Below are positions 34,050 to 46,500 of a DNA stretch of 64,000 nucleotides, in pieces. Location: NCBI RefSeq assembly GCF_905147365.1, contig NC_056413.1, forward strand, positions 3,736,501-3,800,500, read 5' to 3'. Source of the stretch: Aricia agestis. Its lineage: Eukaryota; Arthropoda; Insecta; Lepidoptera; Lycaenidae. Below the pieces are notes generated by a model. The model saw only the letters and a list, made by a program, of their open reading frames with translations. It searched no databases and was not told where the DNA came from. Made by a program: the position numbers and the translations under genes. Each line of letters opens with the position of its first letter. Within the stretch, counting starts at the first letter, position 1.

Positions 34050-34615
34050 ATTATTATTTTTTAACAAAAAATTAAAACCGACTTCCAAGGTAAAAACAAA
34101 AGTTCTTAAACAATTTAAAAATAATAAAATGGTCGCTGTTAAGCATTAGTGTCCTAACCCACAATTTTTTTGTTGTTAAATTTTGAATGCAGTCTTGTTC
34201 TAAATCATCTACAGAACATAACTGCATTCATAACTCAATACGTAATTTTTGTGTGGGATAGTACACGAATGCTTAACAGCGTCCAAATAATTCTTATTCC
34301 TTGTTATAGTGCCGTTTTCAGACTTCGCCTAAACCTCAACTATTTCTGTACTCAATCTTCGTACTTTTGAAGTCGCTACCAGCCCGGAAAAGTTCTGAGA
34401 TCCTTGACATAGAACTTACGCTAAGGTAAGCTGGTACCGACTTCAAAAGCATGAAGATTGAGTACAGAAATAGTTGAGGTTTAGGCGAAGTCTGAAGACG
34501 GCATTATAATAAGGAATAATAATTATTTGATTCTTTTTAGATTGTTTAAGAATATTACTTTTGTTTTTACCTTGGAAGTCGGTTTTAATTTTTTGTTAAA
34601 AAATACTAATTTTAC
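34050..34615. mobile_element. Long fold-back element ending AAAATTAAAACCGACTTCCA
   Basis: TTAAAACCGACTTCCAAGGT at the left is mirrored at 34570-34600. Inner arms share TTGAGTACAGAAATAG and GCGAAGTCTGAA with complements. Confidence 0.78.
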
Positions 34616-36990
34616 CCTTTTTAGTTACCTATGAGACCACAAGGCTATATTACTTATAGCTTGTTGTCTTAGAGTTTTACATATTATTACTAGCGGTCGC
34701 CTGCGGCTCCGCCTGCGTAGATGTCGGTTACGGCTGCAAAAAGCCCACCCAGGAAAGACTCGGTCAGCAAAATTATTCCCAGGTCAATTCACAGACTCCA
34801 ACACTGACATCGACGACGCGGACGCAGTCATTATCCGAAGGGATGCATATAGTGCACACTGCACAGATTGTCTTCCTCCCGCACGCGCACCCCCGCTTGG
34901 TGACGCCCACTATCGTTATATTTTAATTTCGCCATAATTTCAAAATTAAACGTCCAATTTTAATCATTCAAAGACCAAATGTTATCTACATAAACTGTAC
35001 TTAGTGATGAAATAATTTATTTTTATAAGGATTCATAGCATAAGTAAAATAAACGTATTTAAATGTAGTCCAAAAAAAAATCAAGATTTTTAAATAAAAA
35101 ATGGTTATTGTGCCTCACTCGACATAGATAAGTATAGTGTTAGCCTATGTTCAGCAGAAATATTGTAGAATTCATTGGCTTTTGCTTGGAGTAGTTTAAA
35201 TACAGCCAAAATCCTCGAACTTGTATCTATAAGGATTCAAAAGTTCTGTTGGGTACCTTCAGAACCAGGGTACATCCTGGTGCAAAATCTTACTTTTTGG
35301 TATATACTACCAAAAAGTGAGATTTTGCCTGAAACACTTCAGAAAAAATCGAAATCACTATATTATGTTTCCATATACATTTTGAGAAGTTCCCTCGATT
35401 ACTCATGGATCCCATCATCAGGTCAAACCCTTTACAACACAAAAATATTTTTTTAAATCGGACCACAAACGGCTGAGTAATCGTTGAACATACATAAAAA
35501 AAATACATACAGCCGAACGTATTACCTCCTCCTTTTTGGAAGTCGGTCAAAAATAAAGAAATCTATTGAGATACTGACGTCTATAGAATATAGGTATTAA
35601 AGATAATCTTGGCTCTCCTTTTATACAAGGTATAACAAAACCAAGTGATAATACTTTAGGGTGTGTACGTGTTCCTTGTAGAGAGTTCACTGTGAAAGTA
35701 GCAGCGCTGAAAGACCAAAAAATTTTTTCACTTTTGTATGGTGAAACTCGTGACGCTGGGGCGCTTGTCCATACAAGAGTGAAAAAAAATTGCTCTTTCA
35801 GCGCTGCTATTTTCACAGTGAACCTTTACAAGAAACACGTACCTGTATTTCATATTGTGGGATTACTATTATGCGTTTTTCTGAATTAACTCAGAATATA
35901 TTTTAGTTCTAAATAGTGTTAAGATGAAAATTTTAAGCATCGGAACAATCAGAAAAATAGGAACAACACACAAAATATTACGGTATCGCGTTGCATATTT
36001 ACAAATGAATATTCAAAACTGAACTTTATTTACTACACAAGAACACATTTTTTTTTTGATTTGCCACCCTCGGTGTTCTGCCCATTCCTATTTTGGACCA
36101 CTTCTTTAAAAATGCATCGCATCACTAATTCCTTACGATGCAACGTAAAATACATCGCATCACTTCCTCACGATGCAACTTAACTGACCTTTGTACGAAC
36201 AGGATCACAATATTCACTATTTACTCAATACAAATGTTACAACAATACAAACAAAATAAATAAGGCTAACATTGTAGGTGCAACAGTGATGTATTTTGGA
36301 CTTTATTTCTATCAGAATTAGGTCGAAATGTAAGTTTTTAGCATATTATGTTCTAGAATTTTGCCTCACATTTACATATTGTTATAATATTCTAGTTCAT
36401 TTGGCTCAAATTCGTCCAACTAAAGCTTTGAAACCACGGATTTATTTATTTATTTATTTGGAATTTGTTGAGTGAACCTTATGTTTTGGTGTAAAGGTTA
36501 TTTTAGAGGTTAGAATCAGTATGTATATGTGGGCGTTAATGAATAAATAAACGAATATTCCAAACGGAGTTGAAACATAGATAAAGCAAAACTAAAACTT
36601 CGAGATGCTATAATATTGTGGACATACCCTTACTAATAAATAAAATATTAAGGCAGTGTATAATAAATAGTCTTTTTCAAAATGCCAGACAGACTTTACA
36701 AAATTCGCTGTAAATATATTTTTATTAGTAAGGAAATTAAAATTACTACGTAGGTACGAGGTAAGTATACTTAATCTTTTTTAAATAAAATAGCTAGAAA
36801 TATCAATAATAAGAATTAAGAACAATAATTTTAATTTATTAGGTTCGGGCTTTGACTCTAGACTTAATTATATTCAAAATAAGATTTCAAATAAAAAGGC
36901 ACGAATAATTAGTATCGTATTACTTTAATTTATAATTCATTGTTCTTATGCATCTCTATCATTAATGAATAATTTTAAACTTGATTTAAG
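34616..36990. other. No host gene seen; repeats
   Basis: Includes a short hairpin (35290-35325, TTTTTGGTA/TACCAAAAA), a tail with CCTCCTCCTTTTTGGAAGTC at 35520, a fourth CAGGGTGTAAC-type MITE at 35622-35843 and a CATCGCATCACT direct repeat near 36115-36165. Confidence 0.45.
35622..35843. mobile_element. Fold-back MITE (CAGGGTGTAACAAAAA), copy 4, decayed
   Basis: TATACAAGGTATAACAAAA start; the right arm is truncated after ACAAGAAACACGTACCTG. Confidence 0.7.
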
Positions 36991-37064
36991 ACTGAGCTCA
37001 TCTTTTCGAGATTCATCGTTAAAGGGCACAGCGCACATATCAAATTGGATCGTCTCAGCGTCAA

Positions 37065-37610
37065 CCAAAAGGTCACAGCACACATATAAACTCGGAAAAT
37101 GATCGCTCGGCACCGTATCGCCTCGAGCCGTTCAATATTGTTTGTTTCATACAAACAATATTGAACGGCTCGAGGCTTCTACTGCAACGCACACTAAGCG
37201 GAACCGTAACGTAATCCCCTCGCCTCGGAACAGGCTCCGAACCGGGATGCGAAGCGTGGTCAACTAGCAGTCCCCCCTCTTACGGCTCGTCGTCCACCCG
37301 CTTACGGCTCGTCGTCCTCCTGCTTACGGCACGTCGTCCTCCCGCTTATGACTCGTCGTCCCTGTGCTTACGTCTCTCCGTACTCAAGCCTACGTTGCTT
37401 CGTCCACCCTTGCCCCTTTCCCCTTCCCCGAGCCGTGAGCGAGGCGTCGCCTAGCCGTAGCCAAGTTGACGTGCAGTCGCAGAGTTCTTTATTATATGTA
37501 TATAGCAGTACTGATACGCTTTAGGTTGTAGGTTGACGCCTGGTTGACGGCGAGGCGAAAGGCGATACAATGACGATCCCTTTCCGAGTTGATATGTGTG
37601 CTTTGACCTA
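37065..37610. mobile_element. Fold-back MITE holding a hairpin and a 24-bp minisatellite
   Basis: AAAGGTCACAGCACACATAT..AACTCGGAAA at the left is mirrored by TTTCCGAGTTGATATGTGTG CTTTGACC at the right. Inside are a perfect 25-bp hairpin (37121-37145 / 37151-37175) and about five copies of CTTACGGCTCGTCGTCCTCC (37268-37390). Confidence 0.75.
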
Positions 37611-38429
37611 GGTGGCTTTCCTATCCTCGCGGCAAGCGACCGCAACCGACAAAAATTCAAATAACATGTTATTCTGTGGTGGTGTAGAGCAAAATAGCAG
37701 AAAAAGCGAGTCGCTGGCTGACGTTTAAAGCTAAACAGTTTTCGATACAGGGCTAAAGGATGACAACGAGCCCTAAAAATAGCCGTAATCGAGAGGACTC
37801 CGAGCCTTAAGGCGCTCTCCTAAGGGGATGCCATAATTGGTTTTTAAATGGTTTTTAGAGCATTATAACTCATAATATTATTGTAAAAATACAGCAATAA
37901 TATTCAGCAGTATATGAACATTCCTTTCCACGTTATTTATTTCCTATTTTTGTTTGTTATACTGACGATATAAGCTTCCAAAGTAATACCAAATTATTAA
38001 AATTCAATAACACTTTCTGCATGTCCCTAGTGTTTACAAATTACTTTTATTTGGAACACACATAAATAAAAAAAATATAAAGTACATAGTCCACGTTTCA
38101 GTTTTTTAGGTCAATTTAAGTAAAAAAAATGGATTTTGGCGTAAACTCGGCAACGCGGCAAAATATGTATAATCGCCTTACTCAATTCTTTTGCTCGGGG
38201 GAGGGTGTAGACTGTAGAGTCGTAACCAGACTAACAGCGGGTACACTTGGCCGTAATGCCTTGATGTACTGAGTAGAGAGGCAAGATAGTAATCTCGGCC
38301 AATGAATTTATGTGTTTGCACCATAAAGTTAGTTCTCTTCCCCCGCATTGGTGACGCTGATTCCGCTTCAAACAGGCACAAAAACAGCTGTCATTTCAAA
38401 GGGTATCATAAGTCCAGCGTACTTGTATA

Positions 38430-38676
38430 ATGGAGGTCAGTGATCAGTAACACTGCGTGGTAAAAAGAGTCGTCATGTGTAACAGCAGAACTCTTTTTTC
38501 GACGTCCAGTCAGCATATCGGCACGTTGACAATTTAAGCTCATAGAATTCATGATCAGTCATGCTTGTGTATGTGTAAGTGTATACGTACACATAATTTT
38601 ACACACAGATGTATATCAATTTCGGTTTCGTTTGACAGCTCGAGATTGTTGCTCTATTATATTATTAACTTTATGG
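38430..38676. mobile_element. MITE, TIR AAAGTTAATATACC family, copy 2 (left end lost)
   Basis: CAGTAACACTGCGTGGTAAA..., TTTTACACACAGATG... and TATTAACTTTATGG match the element at 62988-63294. Confidence 0.75.
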
Positions 38677-38705
38677 TTTGCACTGTTTCACCACTGTCTC
38701 GCCAC

Positions 38706-38902
38706 TCCGTAGCTCTACCATGAGTTTAAAGCTATAGTATTTATCGATACTCGATACCGACAACGTAAACATTTAGTATGGCAAATTTAACAGCGCCTCT
38801 AGCGGTCACTTGCGGAACTAAAATCGCCATACTAAAAATTTACGTAGTCGGTATCGAGTATTGACAAAAACTATAGCTTTTAACTCATGGTAGAGCTACA
38901 GG
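38706..38902. mobile_element. MITE, TIR GTAGCTCTACCATGAGTT
   Basis: GTAGCTCTACCATGAGTTTAAAGCTATAG at the left is mirrored by CTATAGCTTTTAACTCATGGTAGAGCTAC; the subterminal CGATACCGAC / GTCGGTATCG also pair. Confidence 0.82.
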
Positions 38903-39429
38903 TCTCTACGTTACGATGTCGATGCGTTTACGATCCGATTCCGAGTCGATGTATTGTGTGCTCACCTTAAACATATAATCGGCTTACAAAGGTTGACATT
39001 GTTTTAATCATTAGCGATGTAAATATTTTGTTACTTGAAAAGACTTATCGCGCTTCAAGTGACTTCTAATTCCGAGTTAAACGACTTTAAAATTATATCC
39101 GTCTCTTCAGAGCCCGAAATTTCCGGCTGCTCATTATTTCTGATAACGTCCTTTATCTATGGTTTGTGAGCAATTTGTCTATTTATGTACAATTTCTCGG
39201 AAATATAATATTCTAAAGTGCCCCCATACCTATACTGGGAGGCCGATCGTTTTGGTCGGACTTATTTTGTGTACTAATGTATTATGTACCTAAACAGTAT
39301 TATGCAGAAGAAATTAAACATATTTTACATGGTCTTAGTATATAATAGTGTTGTGTGTGTATATTTCCATTTCCATTTAAATAATCACTATGACTTGTTA
39401 CAGGAATAATTATAATTATGTTTTGCTAG

Positions 39430-40278
39430 TTAGACATTGCTAGTGCCGGCAGCGAGGTTCCCAAGAACACATCTTCCCAAAGGCTCTGGGACGAGCCCAT
39501 CTGCGAACTGGTGCGTAATAAACTGTTTAACACGTCTACCAGCGCCGTAGAACGGGCTCGACTTTTGGCCGTAGAGAGGTGGGAGTCGGGAGCTTGGCTG
39601 CAGGCACTGCCATCTAAAAACACAGGAACATTGCTGGACCGTAATACATTCCGCCTTGCCACTGCCCTGCGTCTTGGTGTCCCCCATGTCGTCCCCCATC
39701 AGTGTGTTTGCGGCGCGCGCGTTGACAGCTATGGTCACCACGGGTTGTGCTGCTCGCGAAGTGCCGGACGCTTTTCACGGCATCACAACCTGAATGACCT
39801 CATTCGTCGGGCTCTTGTCACTGCCGGCGTGCCAGCGATACTGGAGCCCTCCGGTTTGGCGCGCGACGATGGCAAGAGACCCGATGGAATGACCCTGGTG
39901 CCCTGGAATGTGGGTCGCGCCCTTGTGTGGGACGCTACTTGTGTCGACACACTCGCCTCGTCCCATATTCAGAGCACCTCGAGCTGTGCGGGCGCAGCCG
40001 CAAACCAAGCAGAGAACCTCAAGCGGCGCAAATATGAGAACCTCAGCGGAGATCTTATATTTGAACCGTTTGGGGTGGAAACTCTAGGCGCATGGGGTCC
40101 GGGGGCACATAAGCTTTTTAGAGGAATATCTAAGAAGCTTGTTGAAGCCACCCGAGACCCCAGAGCTGGGAGCTACCTGGCACAGCGGATAGCAATTGCC
40201 ATCCAACGTGGCAATGCTGTCAGCTTGCTGGGCACTCTGCCAGATGGGGACGACTTGGGCAAGTTTTTCTTTTTATAG
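39430..40278 (+). mobile_element. LINE C-terminal fragment, zinc knuckle and endonuclease-like domain
   Basis: An uninterrupted frame of about 280 codons reads WESGAWLQALPS, LGVPHVVPHQCVCGARVDSY, GHHGLCCS..GRFSRHHNLN, then DDGKRPDGMTLVPW..GRALVWDATCVDTLA and a C-terminal tail ending GKFFFL and stop. The CxC...H...C knuckle and RPDG...W..G..LVWDAT block are known from C-terminal restriction-like endonuclease regions of some non-LTR retrotransposons. It is 5'-truncated. It converges on the gene C terminal exon. Family not assigned. Confidence 0.75.
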
Positions 40279-40512
40279 TTTTATATTTAAAGTTTGTATA
40301 TATAATATATCTGTATATTTTAGATAGTATTTTAGTGTTTACATTTCTATCATATATGGACAATAATATTATGTTAATTGATCTTAAATTTTACGACCCT
40401 TAAAACCATGCATTGAACTAAGTTAGTATTATGTTTTTGTAAACCAATATTTGAACTCAATTTACTTGACAGAGCGAGTGTTGATGTAATCTAGTAATTA
40501 AACTTATTTTAA

Positions 40513-40566
40513 CTACCCGTTGAACTGTAACAACACCAATTCGTATGTCACTATCGTACCGGCTAC
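40513..40566 (-). CDS. Gr gene C terminal exon (TM7 signature and stop)
   Basis: Acceptor TTGTCCACAG|GTAGCC, then 17 codons reading VAGTIVTYELVLLQFNG and TAG. TYELVL.QF is the C-terminal TM7 hallmark of sugar-type Grs. This fixes the strand and 3' end of gene C. No AATAAA was identified just downstream on the minus strand; an R2-like LINE 3' end lies about 235 bp away. Confidence 0.92.
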   Translation of the reverse strand, partial: VAGTIVTYELVLLQFNG

Positions 40567-43500
40567 CTGTGGACAAAAAAGTATATAAACAAAAATGAAT
40601 TTTAAATTTTGTTCGCCTTACTAAAACCAGTTCAGGTTGTTGAAACCTGAACTGATTTGAACACTAATAAAACACATTTGCGTGCACTTTTTCCACTATA
40701 TTAAGAAATTATTAACAAATTACACGACCGGTTTCGAAATTAATCATCTTCAGGTGAACTGATTTGGCAAACTTTAAGGGTGAAGCCAAACGAGCGTAAT
40801 TTGTGAGTTGTGAGTCGCAGAATTTCTGCCGCGTAAATAATATCTTTTCATACAATTAATCATGACTCAAAAAATTACGCTCGTGTGAATCAAACAGAAC
40901 TTTTGTATGAAACTGAATGCAGCAGAATTTTTGCCAGCCGTAATTCTGCGACTCACAAGTCACAACTCACAAATTTCTCTCGTTTGGCTTCATCCTTAGT
41001 CAAGAAAAAATTGTAGAAGTCTAATGAAGGTTTATATTAGGATGGAAGTGATGTGCGTGAACTGAGTTTACTGGGTGATCTAGTAACTAGTTGATAATAG
41101 CATTACTAGCTATTTGACCGAGCCTTGCTCGGTATTCGATAAAACACGAATAAAATGACATTTTCTAAAAACATGATTCCTACCTAGATCGATTTATCGC
41201 CCCCCCCCCCCCCCCCATCGAAACCCCCTATATACTAAATTTCATATATATATATATATATATATACATATATAAATTATAAAACATTAGTTTTATTTTT
41301 ATTTATATAATTTAAATATTATAAACAATATAATACTAATAGACATACAGTAATAACATTAGTACGGATAGTATGGAACTATGGATATTTTAAAAATAAT
41401 AATGAAAAACACGTTATGCAGTGATTTAGTAAAAGAAAAAATATTTTTTAGTAAGCGTAGTAATTCAAATAATATAATCTTCCATACCTATGGACGATTA
41501 ATCAATCAAGAACAAATCAAGAAAAACGAATAGCATATATCAGCCATTAAGAGGGAATAGGGTAATAGGGATGGGAAGGGAATAGGGGAGGGTAGGGAAG
41601 GGTAGGGAATAGGGGAGGGTAGGGAAGGGAATAGGGTAGAGGATTGGGCCTCCGGTAAACTCACTCACTCGGTGAAACACAGCGCAAGCGCTGTTTCACG
41701 CCGGTTTTCTGTGAGAACGTGGTATTTCTCAGGTCGAGCCGGCCCATTCGTGCCAAAGCATGGCTCCCCCACATATAAGATTTAGATACTAATTCTCCCC
41801 GTAAATTGAAATAATCTGCACTATACTAGATTTTGCTCGCAACGTCAAAGCTGCGGTAGCCGTTCATACGTTATTTTGTTAAATACTGTCCAGTGTGATG
41901 ATATACAGATAGAAAAACTTGAGAGGGATGGAACGAAGTTATAAAAAAAAAAACCGCCATCTATAATTGACGCCCAGGAATACCAACAACGACAGTTTTG
42001 TGGAATTGTAATAAAATGTATTTAAACACCCGGTAGATATCGCTGTTTGTTCTCAAAAACGCCATCTAGTTGACGCACAGGAACACTAAGTACCACTCAA
42101 TATATTAACTATTATCAATGCCATCTGCCCGTACTTCGCAGGTACTAAAAAAAGTTCAAGTGTCGTTCCGTCGAGCCTCCTTTCGCAACGCGCGATAAGG
42201 AACTTCGTTCCAAAAACAGACAAACAAACACGGTGGTAAAGAAATTGTGCTTACGGATAGAACAAGTTCTTTAGTGACGTAGAAGAAGTTGAGACCGCTG
42301 AGAGCGACCATGTCGCCGTGAACTTGCTCGATAAACCGCTCCACCTGAAACACGAGTAAAAGTGATTTTAATAGCACAATCTAATGTAATAATACTCCCC
42401 ACACCGGTTTCGGTGACGGTGGCCGGTTTTATTGAAACCAGACCAGGTACTCAGGAGTGATTTTTATAGTGCCCAAGTGTGTGCGCAGTACACAAGAGCA
42501 CTCTCTATTCCTTTACTCTCATAACCCAGTGGGACGGAAGACCGACACGACCGGCGAGAGATCAGGCGCAGGACCGACTTTTTACATGCCCATCCGACGC
42601 ATGGATCATCTTGACAGACAATCAGGTGATCAGCCTGCATTGTCCTAACCAAACTTGGAAATAACATGTTTCCAACGCGGGATTCGAACCCACGACCTCC
42701 GGAGTCGAGAGCGACGCTCTAACCACTAGACCACGGAGGCGTCTAATGTAAATTAATATTACGAAAAGAAAATATCTGCGGGTTTATACAAAATAGTCTA
42801 AACAACATAACACTTTCCGTAATCAATCTCTAGCTTTTCAATGAGGCACTTTTTTATTTTTCTTATGAGGCTGAAAAAAGTGGCTTATATTCAAGAGTGT
42901 ATTTTATCATAAACACTCTTGATAATTAATTAACACACACTCATCAATCGGGCTCATCAGTCGGGACACGGGAAGACTCAAAACGAGTCCGGTCAAGTCT
43001 GCCTGCTTGTACAATTCCTGTTACATTGCTGTTGCAAGGTACATGATGATCACCCTGCTAATGGATAGGGCTCCCTAAGTCCCCATATAATATGCCTTCA
43101 GGTAAGTGTACCTCAGTGCAGTACGCCGCCGACGGCACATGGTACAGGCTGTGCGCGGGCACCAGTGATGCAGCATGGACCCGCGCTGCCACTAGCGACA
43201 CTGCCAAAAAGCGCAGCACCACAAACGCCAGGGAGAACAACAGGTATACCAGGGTTTCGTGTCCGCCGAATATTCTGAAAAAAGTAGAGTTTAGTACAAA
43301 ATAGTCTGATGATTACGGATAACAAGTATGGACTTTTTAACCCTTGATCAAAAAGAGGTGTTATAGGTTGACTTGTTTGTCTGTTTGTGTATTGTAGCAT
43401 CTAAACGGGTGGACCGATTTTTATATTTTTTTCCTTGCTTGAAAGCTGGCATCATTGAGAATGTTCTTTGCAATGGTTCATCAACTTCAGTCCACGTAGT

Positions 43501-46500
43501 TCCGAAAAATTTGGGTTATGAAAACTGTGTGAGCTGTGGAATCTGTTTCATGAAAGGTTAAAAAACTCCCAATGATAATATCATCAAGGCGAACGAAGCG
43601 AGCGCTAGAATATCCCAAAACCTGAACATTTTGTGGTACATTTTACGGAAAAACTGTCACGCCTATTGCTTTGTGCTTTAACATAGTAATTTTTATTTGT
43701 ACGTAGATGTGTTATCATCAGTCAGTCAAGGTGTGACGATGCGAGCCCTCACAAAGCTCGGCTTTTAACTAATTATTATTTAGATTGAAATGATCCTGAC
43801 AAAGTGGGTACGTACCCGGTAGGATAGAATGGACAGTATTCACTGATCACTACTGTCGCCTCGTTTTTATCCAATCCGATCCCGAATCTGCAAAAATATG
43901 ACTCATAATCTTACACAATAGTCAATACCGTACAAGGTATTAATCTGATATTCAAATACCAATTTTCAAACCTCACTCTTTATCGACGCATCCCAGCGCA
44001 TTGGGACAAAGTGTAGAGGTAGAGTACGGAATGACACTCCCAATTTTTTGCTAAATAAGGACACATTTGCCCAATTCGCTGGCGTTTTACTTCTTAAGCC
44101 GGCTGTACACATGTTGCGTAGGCCACATGTGTACAGCCGGCTTAAGAAGTAAAACACCGGCATAGACTTAAAAAATTCACTTAAAAGGGTGAAGTGCAAA
44201 CCTTCAAGAAGAAAGCTATTCCCTCTTAAATGGCCGGCAATCAGCGCTGCCAGATTTTTTTGTGCCAAGTTGAGACTTTGGAACTTTTTGAGTGAAAAAG
44301 CGGGATTCTTCAGTCAAAAGCGAGACAAAGTAAAAAAAAGGTATAAAATCAAAAGTTATTTGAATTTTATCATTTTCTTTGCGTTAAAATTACGTTTACG
44401 TTACAATAGATAGCAAAAGTAGCCAAAGAAAATCCACCCTCCTCCCATACTCTTATCGTCATTACGCACCTTTCTTTGCACGCTGCACGTACGTTTGGGC
44501 TTTCCCCGAAAAGCGGGACTGAGCCTGTCCCGCGCGGTACATTTAATTTTGATGAAAAAATCGGGACGTCCCGCCAAAATCGGGACGTCTGGCAACACTG
44601 CCGGCAATACATCTGAAGCTGCAGATATTCTAATGTTGCGAGTGTCCATGGGCGACGGTAGTTGTTTCCATCAGGTGACCCGTTTGCTCGTTTGTCCCCT
44701 TATTTTATAAAAAGTGTATACCCACGCCAGTATGTGATACAGCCTCAAGCAGACGAAGAAGAGGTTGCTGGCGAAGGAGGCGAAGACGATATTGTTGATG
44801 ACGTCATCAAACGCACGGACCAATCGCGTGGCACCGCTGTACTGCTCTCGAAGGTCGCGCCAGTAGGTGGACGGCAGATACTAGGGTTAAAAGAAGTATA
44901 ACTTTAGTGCCTTTGTGGTGAAAGTCAACCCACCATCTACCGACTTTCGAGAAGGAGAAAATCTTGACGACTAGACAGGAGTCGTCTATATTCTATAGAT
45001 CTCGGGATCTCGGAAGACACATCTTTTTTTTTATAAAGGGTTTTTCAATAGGGACTCGACAATTTCTAATTTAGTTTGTAGACGCACCCTTTCACTTAAC
45101 ATTAAAATGATACTGTCAGTTTCTTCTGTAGACATAACATTTTTATCATGGTGAAGTACACGAACGAACAACGTCTACACTAACACTAACACCTGTGTCT
45201 ATTACACTGACACTGATGGAGACGCTGTGGCAAGCTTCATAAAAAGAGCCACGGAGGTGTCAACCGAAAACACATAAGAGATTATAACATAAAAATGGCT
45301 ATAAAAGACAGGAACGATAAAGTCCTAAGCCACATGGCGGGTAGATTCGACACAGAACGATATCTCTTTAACACCCTAGAAACTCCACCCAGCTTGAGTG
45401 ACCCCTCTCCACCAAGCCAATGTCACAACATCTAAAGGCAAAGGGTGGAGCAGCATAAAATCTAAGGAAATCGGAAAATGTCGGACCTACTGGCCGCCAC
45501 ACCGACTGGGACCTCACCGTTCAAAACATATTATTATTATTAGTAATTTATAAAACAATAAATATATATTTATTTATTATATGTATAATATATTATAGTC
45601 TATTCTACTAAGTATATATGTAAATATAGATTACTTATGTTAAAAAAAACAAAAAAAAAAAGTGTCCATGGCGTGATGGACCACAATTAATTAAAATTCA
45701 TAATATTATTTCAATTATCCTTGGTGCGAAAAATCTAAATAATAAAATAACAAAAAAAGGATATGGACGAACAGTCCATAGACGGCCACAATTTTATAAT
45801 AAAAAAAAAAAAGAAAAAAAGAACAACGTCTACAAATATAAAAAAACTAGCTTTTACCCGCAGCTTCGCTCGCGTTAAAACGTATTATTATAATATTATA
45901 GCTGTTGCCCGCGACTTTGTCCGCATTAACATAGTATAATAACGGAAATGGATAATATTGAAATGGATTAATTTTCCGACGGAAAAGTCCACTGCATATT
46001 GATCAAAGGTCACTCGTAAACTGTATGTTTAGCTTAGGTTGGAATGAATTGACTTTTAAATAATAACTATATTCCTACAAAGGAGAATTAAAACTTAACA
46101 CTAACGACGCTAAGCCATTTTGATGTAAGCAACAATCCCAGGAGGTTGAGTTTGGGAGGGCGCAGCCCCCTAAAGTACGGGCCGAGGGCAAAGTCCCCCG
46201 CATATTTATCAAATGACAGCCGAAAAGTGTATGTAAGTTTTGGTTGTATTAATAACTTTGTTCTTAAAAGGGAAAATTAAAACTCAAAACTAAAGATGCG
46301 ATATCATTATGATGTAAGCATATCCCAAGTTGTGGGGGGGGGGGGGTTTGGGGGGGCGCAAGTACGGACCGACGTCAAAGTCCTACGCATATTTATCAAA
46401 TGACAGCCGAAAAGTGTATGGTAAGTTTTGGTTGTATTTATCAAATGAAAAATCGGTTTAGCGGTTTGGGCGCAAATCATAAAAGTTTATTGAGCGGGAA

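Noticed and set aside
39426..39741. Two minus-strand ORFs over the LINE fragment
   Set aside because: Antisense shadows of the zinc-knuckle LINE frame.
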